Made by a program: the position numbers and the translations under genes. A stretch of 64,000 bases of DNA, from assembly GCA_022447205.1 (NCBI GenBank), contig JAKVBQ010000003.1, positions 62,001 through 126,000 of the forward strand, in the 5' to 3' direction. The notes beneath the pieces were generated by a model. It was not told the DNA's origin and made no database searches. It worked only from the letters and a program-made list of their open reading frames with translations. How positions within the stretch are numbered: position 1 is the first letter of the stretch; every line of letters starts with the position of its first letter. Below are positions 33,062-40,732 of the stretch, piece after piece. The stretch comes from Phycisphaerales bacterium (lineage in GTDB: Bacteria > Planctomycetota > Phycisphaerae > Phycisphaerales > SM1A02).

Positions 33062-34798
33062 GTGCCTGTCGAGCCGACTTCGGAGTTTGATCGTCGTACG
33101 GTGCTCGCCGCTGCGATGGGCGTCACCGCGTCCGCGATCCTGCCGTTTCCTGCAGGGTTCGGTTCGGATCGGCATGACTCCGGTATCGGATTCGGCATGG
33201 TGACCTACCTCTGGGGTCGTGATCTGGCACTGACCCCCCTGCTTCAGGCGTGTTCGGTTTCCGGTGTGTCCGGTGTCGAACTCCGCTCCACCCATGCCCA
33301 CGGTGTCGAGCCCTCGCTCGACCAGCGGCAACGGGAAGAGGTCCGTGGCTTGATCACGGAATCCGGGGTCAAGCTCGTCGGACTCGGCAGCGATGAGCGG
33401 TTCGATTCGCCCGATCCGGCGACCTTGCGCTCGGCCATCGATGCCACGAAGTCCTTCCTCAAGCTCAGTCATGATCTCGGCGGCGGTGGCGTGAAGGTCA
33501 AGCCTGATCGATTCCACGAGGGCGTGCCTCGCGAACGGACGATCGAACAGATCGCAGCCAGTCTTCGTGAGGTCGGGAAGTACGCTTCGGATCTCGATCA
33601 GGAGGTTCGTCTCGAGGTTCATGGTGGCTGTTCCGAGCCTGCGGTCATACGACGGATCATCGAGGAGGCCGACCACCCATCGGTTCGTGTCTGCTGGAAC
33701 TGCAACGCCCGGGATCTCGATGCACCGGGACTCGAGGACAACTTCCGCCTCCTCCGGCCCTTCTTCGGTGACACGCTCCACGTTCGCGAACTTGATTCGT
33801 CCGACTATCCGTATCGTCATCTCACTCGCCTGCTCGTCGAGAGCGACTGGAAGGGCTGGATGCTTCTTGAGGCTCACTCCAGTCCGGGCCCCGTCGAGCA
33901 AAGGGCCGATGATCTTCGTGCGCAACGACTCCTGCACCTCGAGATGCTCGCTGATGCCGGGAGGACGCGTGAGCCACGGCCTCTTCGCATCCGCACACGA
34001 CGAATCGAATCGGGGATCGAGGTCCTTGCCGGTGAGACGGTCCTTGCTGCGACCCATCTCACACCAAAGGGTCCCATCCTCTTTCCCGTGAACGTGCCGG
34101 GTGCGGGTTGCATCGTCCGTCGCCATCCGATGGCGACCCATCCTGGTGAATCAACCGACCACCCCCACCACCGTTCACTCTGGCTCGCGCATGGCGATGT
34201 CGACGGACATGATTTCTGGCACGACCCTGATGCACGGGTCCATCTCGTCTCGGAGAAGGTGCTGCCCTCCGACGAGGATTCGGCGGTCATCGAGTGGAAT
34301 GCAGAATGGCGGGTCGGTGATGATGTCGTCCTGGTCGAGCGTCGCTTGATGACCTTCCGTGCCACCAATGGATCCGGTCATGTCGAGTTCGACATCACGC
34401 TGGCCCCGCCCACGGGAACGGTCACCTTCGGAGACACCAAGGAAGGGTTCTTCGCGATCCGGCTTGCACCATCGCTGAAGGTCGATGGTGGACCGAGTGC
34501 TCGCGGACGCCTCGAGAATGCAGAGGGCTCCGCCGATCGATCCGCCTGGGGAAAACGGTCGTCGACGATGACGATCGAGGGTCCTCTGGACGGTCGACTG
34601 GTGCGCATCCTCCTCACCGATCACCCGGACAACCCACGCCATCCGACCTGGTGGCATGCCAGGACCTACGGCCTGGTGGCAGCCAATCCCTTCGGCATTC
34701 GTGCCTTCGAAGGCGGTGACTCGGAATCCGGTGCGATGACCGTGTCCGCGGATCACCCGCTCCGTCTCCGCTACGGACTGGATTGCCACGCTTTCTAG
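33062..34798 (+). CDS. Tat-signal protein: sugar-isomerase-like TIM barrel fused to a DUF6807 (PmoA-like) domain
   Basis: The 578-residue protein starts with a GTG two bases after the oxidoreductase stop. A DRRTVLAAAMG stretch near residues 10-20 looks like a Tat signal. Residues about 40-300 are an xylose-isomerase-like TIM barrel (GFGMVTYLWG, VSGVELRS, GVKVKPDRFHEG, LEVHGGCSEPAVI, VCWNCNARD, LLEAHSSPGP). Residues about 310-578 are a DUF6807/PmoA-family domain with the hallmark PHHRSLWLAHGDVDGHDFWHD near 368-388. Both parts are usually separate secreted proteins linked to sugar breakdown in Planctomycetota. The fusion suggests they act in sequence with the upstream oxidoreductase on one sugar. 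Confidence 0.85.
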   Translation: MPVEPTSEFDRRTVLAAAMGVTASAILPFPAGFGSDRHDSGIGFGMVTYLWGRDLALTPLLQACSVSGVSGVELRSTHAHGVEPSLDQRQREEVRGLITESGVKLVGLGSDERFDSPDPATLRSAIDATKSFLKLSHDLGGGGVKVKPDRFHEGVPRERTIEQIAASLREVGKYASDLDQEVRLEVHGGCSEPAVIRRIIEEADHPSVRVCWNCNARDLDAPGLEDNFRLLRPFFGDTLHVRELDSSDYPYRHLTRLLVESDWKGWMLLEAHSSPGPVEQRADDLRAQRLLHLEMLADAGRTREPRPLRIRTRRIESGIEVLAGETVLAATHLTPKGPILFPVNVPGAGCIVRRHPMATHPGESTDHPHHRSLWLAHGDVDGHDFWHDPDARVHLVSEKVLPSDEDSAVIEWNAEWRVGDDVVLVERRLMTFRATNGSGHVEFDITLAPPTGTVTFGDTKEGFFAIRLAPSLKVDGGPSARGRLENAEGSADRSAWGKRSSTMTIEGPLDGRLVRILLTDHPDNPRHPTWWHARTYGLVAANPFGIRAFEGGDSESGAMTVSADHPLRLRYGLDCHAF

Positions 34799-34919
34799 GC
34801 CACAGGGCGGATTGACGGAAAATGCGATTCCAGCTGAGAGATTTGAAACCAGTCCGCGGAATACCTGTAGAGCCAACGGCTCCATGTTGAACTGATCGAA
34901 TTGCATCTCTTCTCTTTCT
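34799..34919. other. Non-coding spacer before the candidate small RNA
   Basis: No gene is seen. A TTGACG at 34812 and a pyrimidine-rich tract at about 34906-34930 are the only notable elements. This stretch and the next feature together make a 290-base gap between genes. Confidence 0.5.
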
Positions 34920-35032
34920 CTTCTTATTCAGCGTATCCGTCCGCGGTCCGGGGAAACACCGCAGGGCGACATGCAGGGATGGTGCTCCCTATGCAGAGGT
35001 GCGGGTCCTCACGGTCCCGCACCTCTTTTTTT
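34920..35032 (+). ncRNA. Candidate structured small RNA with intrinsic terminator
   Basis: Three hairpins follow one another in a region with no ORF: GCGGT (34943-34947) with ACCGC (34958-34962); TGCAGGGA (34972-34979) with TCCC-TA-TGCA (34986-34995); and a strong terminator of 10 bp (34996-35005 with 35016-35025) followed by seven T. The terminator is about 200 bases past the upstream stop codon, so either the upstream mRNA has a long structured 3' end or a separate small RNA is made. It does not match the SRP RNA, tmRNA or RNase P cores that I can recall. The 5' end is a guess. Confidence 0.4.
34996..35032 (+). terminator. Strong rho-independent terminator
   Basis: A perfect 10-bp GC-rich stem (GAGGTGCGGG / CCCGCACCTC) with a 10-base loop is followed by TTTTTTT at 35026-35032. 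It ends whatever transcript enters from the left and lies 57 bases before the LOG-family start. Confidence 0.92.
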
Positions 35033-35088
35033 CGGCCATGGGGGTTTCGCCGTGACGGGCACGCGCCTTGATTCGATATCGTGTCGGC

Positions 35089-35916
35089 ATGACTGAAAGC
35101 ACGCCAGAGTTCGAAAGACAGCACCGTTACCGTGAGCAGTTGCGCAGGCGCGTGGATTCCACGCTCTTCCCGGAGGAGGATGCGCCCTCGCCCATCCATG
35201 AGATCCGGTTCCTTGAAGGTCCACAGCAGACCAACAGCGACCAGAAGATCCTCGACACCGTCAACCAGGAGTTCGAGCGATCCTTCAGCACCTTTGGAGA
35301 GCTTGGTCCGTGCATCGCCTTCTTCGGAAGTGCCCGAACGGATCCCGATGATCCGCTCTATCGCATGTGTCGTGAAACCGCCGAACTCGTTTCGCGTGAA
35401 GGGTTCACGATCATGACCGGCGGCGGGCCCGGAATGATGCAGGCAGCGAACCAGGGTGCGAATGATGCCGGTGGCCGGTCGGTTGCGTGTGCGATCGAGC
35501 TTCCCAACGAAGAGTCCACCAATCCATACGTCAACCGCGGGGTTGATTTCAAGCATTTCTTCGTGCGGAAGGTGGTGATGGTCAAGTACTCCTTCGGGTT
35601 CGTCATCCTCCCTGGAGGTGTCGGCACGATGGATGAGATGTTCGAGATCCTCACCCTCATCCAGACCGGGAAGATCCGTGAATTCCCCGTCGTTTTGATG
35701 GGTCGTGCATACTGGTCGAAACTGCTTGAATTCCTCGAGACCATGGTCGAGTACGGAACGATCAGTTCCGATGATCTCGATCTCTTTCACGTCACGGATG
35801 ATCCAAGGGCCGCCTGTGACTACATCACCGCGGTCGCGACGAGACGTTTCGACCTGCAGAAGGGTGCGCCAGCGGCGTGCCGACTGGATTGGGAGCAGAT
35901 GCGTGGCAATTCATGA
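35089..35916 (+). CDS. LOG-family (TIGR00730-like) nucleotide phosphoribohydrolase
   Basis: The 275-residue protein has the Rossmann-like LOG signature: FFGSAR near the start, GGGPG at 111-115 and PGGVGTMDE at 175-183 with the catalytic Arg/Glu region. Family members cut the N-glycosidic bond of nucleoside monophosphates, in plants and actinobacteria releasing cytokinin bases; in most bacteria the true substrate is unknown. I chose ATG 35089 (MTESTPEFER), as the frame upstream has no family-like residues. Its stop overlaps the next gene by 14 bases, so it heads a three-gene operon with YtoQ and a nitrilase-like protein. Confidence 0.9.
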   Translation: MTESTPEFERQHRYREQLRRRVDSTLFPEEDAPSPIHEIRFLEGPQQTNSDQKILDTVNQEFERSFSTFGELGPCIAFFGSARTDPDDPLYRMCRETAELVSREGFTIMTGGGPGMMQAANQGANDAGGRSVACAIELPNEESTNPYVNRGVDFKHFFVRKVVMVKYSFGFVILPGGVGTMDEMFEILTLIQTGKIREFPVVLMGRAYWSKLLEFLETMVEYGTISSDDLDLFHVTDDPRAACDYITAVATRRFDLQKGAPAACRLDWEQMRGNS

Positions 35917-36388
35917 ACCGAATCTGACGGTCCTTCTTTCCGGTGAAGTGCATTCCGACTGGCGTGAACGCATCATCGAGCTTGCCGGCGAGCAAGGTCT
36001 TCCAGTCATCTTCACCGCACCGATCACGGATCACGCTTCCAGTGATGACTGCGGCGTGGCGATCCTCGGCAGCGAGGACTCTCCGTTCTGGCGTGATCAC
36101 AAGGGTGCTCGGGTCAATGCGATCCGGACCCGGACACTGATGCAGCGGGCCGATCTCGTCGTGGTTCGGTTCGGTGAGAAGTACCGCCAGTGGAATGCGG
36201 CATTCGATGCGGGGATGGCTGCCGCAACCGGGAAGCCGATCATCACGCTGCATCCCGAGGAGCATGATCATGCTCTCAAGGAGGTTGATGGCGCCGCCCT
36301 GGCAGTCGCCCGGACCCCGGAGCAGGTGGTGGACCTGCTCGCATACGTCATCCGGGGTGAACTCAAGACATCGGTTGAAGCGTCATGA
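35903..36388 (+). CDS. ytoQ: YtoQ-family protein (nucleoside 2-deoxyribosyltransferase-like)
   Basis: The 161-residue protein matches YtoQ: VLLSGEVHSDWRERI near the start, PITDHASSD, FWRDHKGARVNAIRTRTLMQRADLVVVRFGEKYRQWNAAFDAGMA, then GKPIITLHPEEHDHALKEVDGAA. The fold is related to nucleoside 2-deoxyribosyltransferases, though the reaction of YtoQ is not established to my knowledge. The start is a GTG at 35903, with GGGAG eight bases upstream inside the end of the LOG gene; no ATG fits. The stop overlaps the next ATG as ATGA. Two enzymes of base-sugar bond chemistry in one operon suggest nucleotide salvage or clean-up. Confidence 0.85.
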   Translation: MAIHEPNLTVLLSGEVHSDWRERIIELAGEQGLPVIFTAPITDHASSDDCGVAILGSEDSPFWRDHKGARVNAIRTRTLMQRADLVVVRFGEKYRQWNAAFDAGMAAATGKPIITLHPEEHDHALKEVDGAALAVARTPEQVVDLLAYVIRGELKTSVEAS

Positions 36389-37233
36389 CCGCAGATCACC
36401 CGGGTGGAGGCACCATGGTCACCGTTGCACTCATCAGTGAGGTCTTTTGGAAGGAAGATGGGCTGGATCGCCTTCGTGCGTGCCTTCAAGAGGCACGTTC
36501 TGGAGGCGCGCAACTTGCTGTCCTGCCTGAACTTCCGCTCAATCCCTGGTCTGCGGCAACCAGTTCCTCTCGTGATGATGACTGTGAGCCGCCGGAAGGA
36601 CCTCGCTGGTCGGCGCAAGCCAGGATCGCTCGTGAAGTGGGGATCGGCCTGGTTGGTGGCGCGATCGTCGTCGGTGATGATGGCCAACGGCGAAATACGG
36701 CCCTGCTCTTCTCCCCCGAAGGCGATCTCCTGGGGACCTGGGAGAAGGCACATATCCCGGACGAACCGGGATTTCGTGAAGCGGACCACTATGTCCGGGG
36801 GCGAGACATCCCCACGCCTTTCAGCTTCTCTGGCATGCCGATGGGCATGCAGATCTGCTCCGATGTCAATCGGCCGGAAGGAACGCATCTCCTTGCAGCA
36901 CAAGGAGCTGAGTTGGTCGTTGCTCCCCGTTCCACCGAGCTTGCGACCTGGCATCGCTGGCGCCCCGTCCTGATCGCGAACGCCTTGACCAGCTGTTGCT
37001 GGGTGGCCACCGTCAATCGCCCCGCTCCCGAACAGGATGTGCTGATCGGCGGGCCATCCTTCGCCGTGGCTCCGGACGGTGAAATCCTCCTCGAGACGAC
37101 CGACACCATCGGCCTCTTCAGTTTCGATCGGTCAGAGCTGCCCGAACGGCGCCGTGAGTACCCCGGCTACCTCGATATCAGGTCGGATCTGTACGAACCC
37201 GGATGGCGCCGACTGAACGACGGTCGGCACTGA
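36385..37233 (+). CDS. Carbon-nitrogen hydrolase (nitrilase superfamily)
   Basis: The 282-residue protein carries the Glu-Lys-Cys catalytic triad: Glu49 (LPEL), Lys121 (EKAHI) and Cys158 (QICSD). These enzymes hydrolyse amides, carbamoyl groups or nitriles in the cytoplasm. The length is usual. The ATG at 36385 overlaps the upstream stop as ATGA, and a second ATG at 36415 (MVTVALISE) lies just before the domain and could be the real start. In context it may deamidate or decarbamoylate a product of the LOG/YtoQ steps; that is inference. Confidence 0.9.
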   Translation: MTADHPGGGTMVTVALISEVFWKEDGLDRLRACLQEARSGGAQLAVLPELPLNPWSAATSSSRDDDCEPPEGPRWSAQARIAREVGIGLVGGAIVVGDDGQRRNTALLFSPEGDLLGTWEKAHIPDEPGFREADHYVRGRDIPTPFSFSGMPMGMQICSDVNRPEGTHLLAAQGAELVVAPRSTELATWHRWRPVLIANALTSCCWVATVNRPAPEQDVLIGGPSFAVAPDGEILLETTDTIGLFSFDRSELPERRREYPGYLDIRSDLYEPGWRRLNDGRH

Positions 37234-37374
37234 AGGACCGGGTTGGTGCCCATCGGGTCACCATCCGCTTCGACACCCGGCCACTTCCTGACACAAACGA
37301 GTCACTCCGGTTCAGCGATCTATACTCGCCTGGACCTTTGATGTTCCTTCGTTTGTGAGTCAGGAGTTGGCACC

Positions 37375-40074
37375 ATGCCCGTGAAGTCATGCCTTGTTCC
37401 GGTCGTACTGCAGTCCGTCTTCCTCTCCGTCTGCATGACGGATTCCGCCGGAGCGCAGTTCGCCAGTGAATGGCACCGTGATCAGGATCGGATCTGGGTT
37501 GGTCCCGAGTATCACGCGAATCGTTGGCAGGACTGGCGAATCCGGGATGGCAGGGCTGAATGCACCGAGGTCGGCAAGCGCCTTCCGATGAGGACGGTGC
37601 AGGTCCTGACGAACATCCTCGAGCCCGAAGACGGTGTCATCGATCTTGCCGTTCGGACCGGACCCATCGACTGGGAAGCCGAACCCGGCGAGAACGCCTG
37701 GGCCGGACTTTCCGTCGGAGCGGGTGGTCCGGGTATCGACCATCGAAGGACCGCAATGGTGCATCACATGCCCGCACCGGATGGCGGCATCATGATCGTC
37801 GTCGATGGACTCGGTCGAGTCGCCATTCGAGACAACGAGCAGACCATCGGGAACACACCGACCTGGTCGATCTCCCGTGACGTCACAGCCGAGGAACTAC
37901 CTGAACTTCCAGGGACGACATCCGGTGAAGGCATCCGCATCGGTCGTGATGGTGTCGAACTCCGAGTCCGGATCGAACCCGATGACGGTGACGGCTTTCG
38001 AGTCACCTCCGTGGTGCTGGATGCGGAAGGTACCCGGGAACTGTCACGTGCCGTCGCCATGAATGTTCCGCTCGGCAAGGTTCAGGGCGGCTTCGGAATC
38101 GTCTCCCACCACGGTCCAAGCGGGTCGAGTGACGGTTGGTGGTTCTCGAATCTCGTTGCAGAAGGTCCCGGTGTCATCGAGACATCAGGCCGGGAGTTCG
38201 GGCCGATCATCGGAACCCTGTACACCGTCGATGATCGCGTGCTGAAGATGACCGCACAGTTTCCGCCCCTTGGCAAGCATGACGACTGGTCGACCTCGTT
38301 GCAGGTCCAGGATGCACCCGGGGCGTACTGGAGGACGGTTGCCACCGCACCGATCGACAAGGACAGCCGTACCGCGACATTTCGTGTCGAGGACTGGCCG
38401 GCGGATGACACGGTCCCCTATCGCGTGGTGTATTCCATCGAGCGAAAGGATGGAACGCGAAAGGCGTACACATACTCCGGCACCGTGCGGGCCGAGCCAT
38501 CCCCCCAAAAACCCCTTGTTTTAGGCTCATTGACGTGCCACAAGACCTATACCGGCGGCCTGCAGTGGAACGGAGACGGGCTCTGGTTCCCTCATGAGGA
38601 ACTCGTCTCGGCGGTGGCGGAACGGAATCCGGATCTCCTCTACTTCTCTGGTGACCAGATCTATGAAGGTGACCTGACTCCTGCGGGTCAGCGCAACGAG
38701 GATGCGGTGATTCTCGACTATCTCTGGAAGTACACCCACTGGATCTGGGCGTTTCGCGAACTCACTCGTGATCGTCCCACGATCGTGATTCCGGATGACC
38801 ACGACGTGTACCACGGCAACATCTGGGGGGCGGGCGGTCGTCGAGCGGTCAGGAAGGATGGCATGACCGCACAGGATTCCGGTGGGTACAAACATGCCCC
38901 GAGAATGGTCAACGCCGTGCACCGGACCCAGACGGCCCACCTCCCGGATCCGGTCGACCCGGAACCGATCGGTGAGGGGTACACGGTCTACTTCACAGAC
39001 ATGGACTATGGGGGTGTGTCCTTCGCGATCCTGTCCGATCGACAGTTCAAGGAGTCCCCCACCGTCGCGGTGCCTGAAGGTGTCGTCAAGAACGGTTGGT
39101 TCACGGCTGAAGGGTTCGATCCCGTCGTGGACGGCGATGCACCGGATGCTCCCCTGCTCGGCGAACGACAGGAACGTTTTCTCCAGGACTGGATCAATTC
39201 GTGGGAACACGACACCTGGACGAAGGTCCTGTTGACTCAGACACCGTTTGCCTGCGTGCAGACGCTTCCCCGTGGTCGCAAGGGTGGCGGTCAACCAGGA
39301 CTGACGGTCTTCGAACTCGGCAGCTATGCGGAAGATGATGTTCCATGCCAGGACGCGGACAGCAACGGTTGGCCGCAGACGGGACGCAATCGTGCACTCG
39401 ACATTCTCCAGCCTGCACAGATCATGCACTTGTGCGGTGACCAGCACCTTGCTTTCGTCGCGCAGTACGGTGTGCGCGAACATCGCGATGGCGGAGTCGT
39501 CTTCTGCACGCCGGCGATCGCGAACACCTGGCCGCGACGATGGATGCCGCGTACCGATGGTGAACCCAGGCCGTATGGAGATCACCTTGATGGATTCGGC
39601 AATCGTGTTTCCGTCGATGCAGTCGCCAATCCTCATCGACGCGGATTCGATCCTGCCGCCCTGCATGATCGCAGTCCCGGTTTCGGCATTGTTCGTTTCG
39701 ACCCCGGGTCGGCGACGATCGAGCTTGAAGCATGGCCTCGCTCGGTCGGATTCGACGCATCCGTCGAACAGTACGAGGGATGGCCGGTCGAGGTCGCCAT
39801 CGGTGACCTGACGGGGCGCGGATGGGAGTACGCGCTTCCATTGGGCGGGCATCACCCCCATGCGGTGCATCCGGGTATGCGCTTTGAAGTTCGCCGGGCC
39901 GACACGGGTCAGTTGATCAGGACGGCTCGCTTGGTTGGTCCTCAGCTCGGAGTCTGGCGTGTTCCAGATGAGGGGCCGTTCACGATCACCTGGCTGAACG
40001 ATGATGGGGTGGCATTCCATTCCGAGACGTTCAAGGGGGCTCGCGTGGCAGGTGATGGCGCTGCTTCCGAGTGA
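37375..40074 (+). CDS. Secreted PhoD-like phosphatase/phosphodiesterase
   Basis: The 899-residue precursor has a Sec signal (MPVKSCLVPVVLQSVFLSVCMTDSAGA would be cut near residue 25-27). Residues about 30-270 look like a jelly-roll, lectin-like domain, and about 275-375 like a fibronectin-type domain. The PhoD metallophosphatase domain follows: GSLTCHK, GDQIYEGD at 426-433, PDDHDVYHGN near 473-482, and CGDQHLAFVAQYG near 690. PhoD enzymes use iron and calcium to hydrolyse phosphodiesters or monoesters outside the cytoplasmic membrane. CAGGAG precedes the ATG at 37375. It is probably monocistronic, with a 141-base upstream spacer. Confidence 0.9.
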   Translation: MPVKSCLVPVVLQSVFLSVCMTDSAGAQFASEWHRDQDRIWVGPEYHANRWQDWRIRDGRAECTEVGKRLPMRTVQVLTNILEPEDGVIDLAVRTGPIDWEAEPGENAWAGLSVGAGGPGIDHRRTAMVHHMPAPDGGIMIVVDGLGRVAIRDNEQTIGNTPTWSISRDVTAEELPELPGTTSGEGIRIGRDGVELRVRIEPDDGDGFRVTSVVLDAEGTRELSRAVAMNVPLGKVQGGFGIVSHHGPSGSSDGWWFSNLVAEGPGVIETSGREFGPIIGTLYTVDDRVLKMTAQFPPLGKHDDWSTSLQVQDAPGAYWRTVATAPIDKDSRTATFRVEDWPADDTVPYRVVYSIERKDGTRKAYTYSGTVRAEPSPQKPLVLGSLTCHKTYTGGLQWNGDGLWFPHEELVSAVAERNPDLLYFSGDQIYEGDLTPAGQRNEDAVILDYLWKYTHWIWAFRELTRDRPTIVIPDDHDVYHGNIWGAGGRRAVRKDGMTAQDSGGYKHAPRMVNAVHRTQTAHLPDPVDPEPIGEGYTVYFTDMDYGGVSFAILSDRQFKESPTVAVPEGVVKNGWFTAEGFDPVVDGDAPDAPLLGERQERFLQDWINSWEHDTWTKVLLTQTPFACVQTLPRGRKGGGQPGLTVFELGSYAEDDVPCQDADSNGWPQTGRNRALDILQPAQIMHLCGDQHLAFVAQYGVREHRDGGVVFCTPAIANTWPRRWMPRTDGEPRPYGDHLDGFGNRVSVDAVANPHRRGFDPAALHDRSPGFGIVRFDPGSATIELEAWPRSVGFDASVEQYEGWPVEVAIGDLTGRGWEYALPLGGHHPHAVHPGMRFEVRRADTGQLIRTARLVGPQLGVWRVPDEGPFTITWLNDDGVAFHSETFKGARVAGDGAASE

Positions 40075-40732
40075 ACGCTGCTTCTCGCTCCGTCACGTGT
40101 CCACAATTCTGACGTTGACCCGTTCGCGTGCCGTTCCGCTTTGCGCTGATCAGCATTAACTACGCGAAAAGCCGCCTAAATAGCAGGAAACAACACCTAA
40201 ATGCGGCGAAGATGCTCACTTGACGTCTTCCCGCGCGCTGTCATGACCGCTTCATCCTGTTCTCAATGCGCAGCGATCTGCTGAGTTCTGCGTCGAACAG
40301 CATCGATCTTGCGTAGGTGGGCGTGCTCTACTCTATTGACAGAAAGAGGCTTCGTTGCGGCCCAAAGTGGCCCCATTTGCATCGAACATGGTGGCTTTGG
40401 ATGCGAACGTGCTTGATTGGGCGGTTTGTACGTCAGGCTTTGTCAGCGGTACTCCCCCACTTCGAATGACTGTCCTGTTTGTTCTGGCAGCTGTGCCGCC
40501 TGGCTCAGCCCGGCCATGAACGTCTGATAACACATACTGTCCAGCGATGTGGCGTTGTCGGGCTCTTGGCATCTCCGTGGGCTTGCATGCCGGCGTCCTG
40601 GCTGTCCATGGAAGGCTGAGCGGTGCGGTTGGGGGTGTTTGACGTTCGTGGTCCTTCTTGGGATAACTCGTGCACGGAGCTGTTGGCAGGCTGGCCTTCG
40701 GTTGTTGTTTTTCCTGTGCGAAAGGATTCGAC
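40075..40732. other. 658-base intergenic region upstream of parB
   Basis: I see no convincing gene; the open frames here are shadows or short. It contains a hairpin-capable stretch around 40170-40206 (GCCGC ... GCGGC enclosing two CCTAAAT copies) and a TTGACAGAAAGAGG near 40336 that could be a -35 element. No good DnaA boxes were found, so there is no support for an origin of replication. It presumably holds the parB promoter. Confidence 0.5.

Noticed and set aside
38527-40020. 497-residue minus-strand ORF opposite the PhoD-like gene
   Set aside because: A high-GC shadow frame; the plus-strand PhoD motifs are intact along the same span.
40075-40732. Replication origin upstream of parB
   Set aside because: parB and parS-like sites suggested it, but I found no cluster of DnaA boxes, no AT-rich unwinding stretch and no dnaA, dnaN or gidA nearby.
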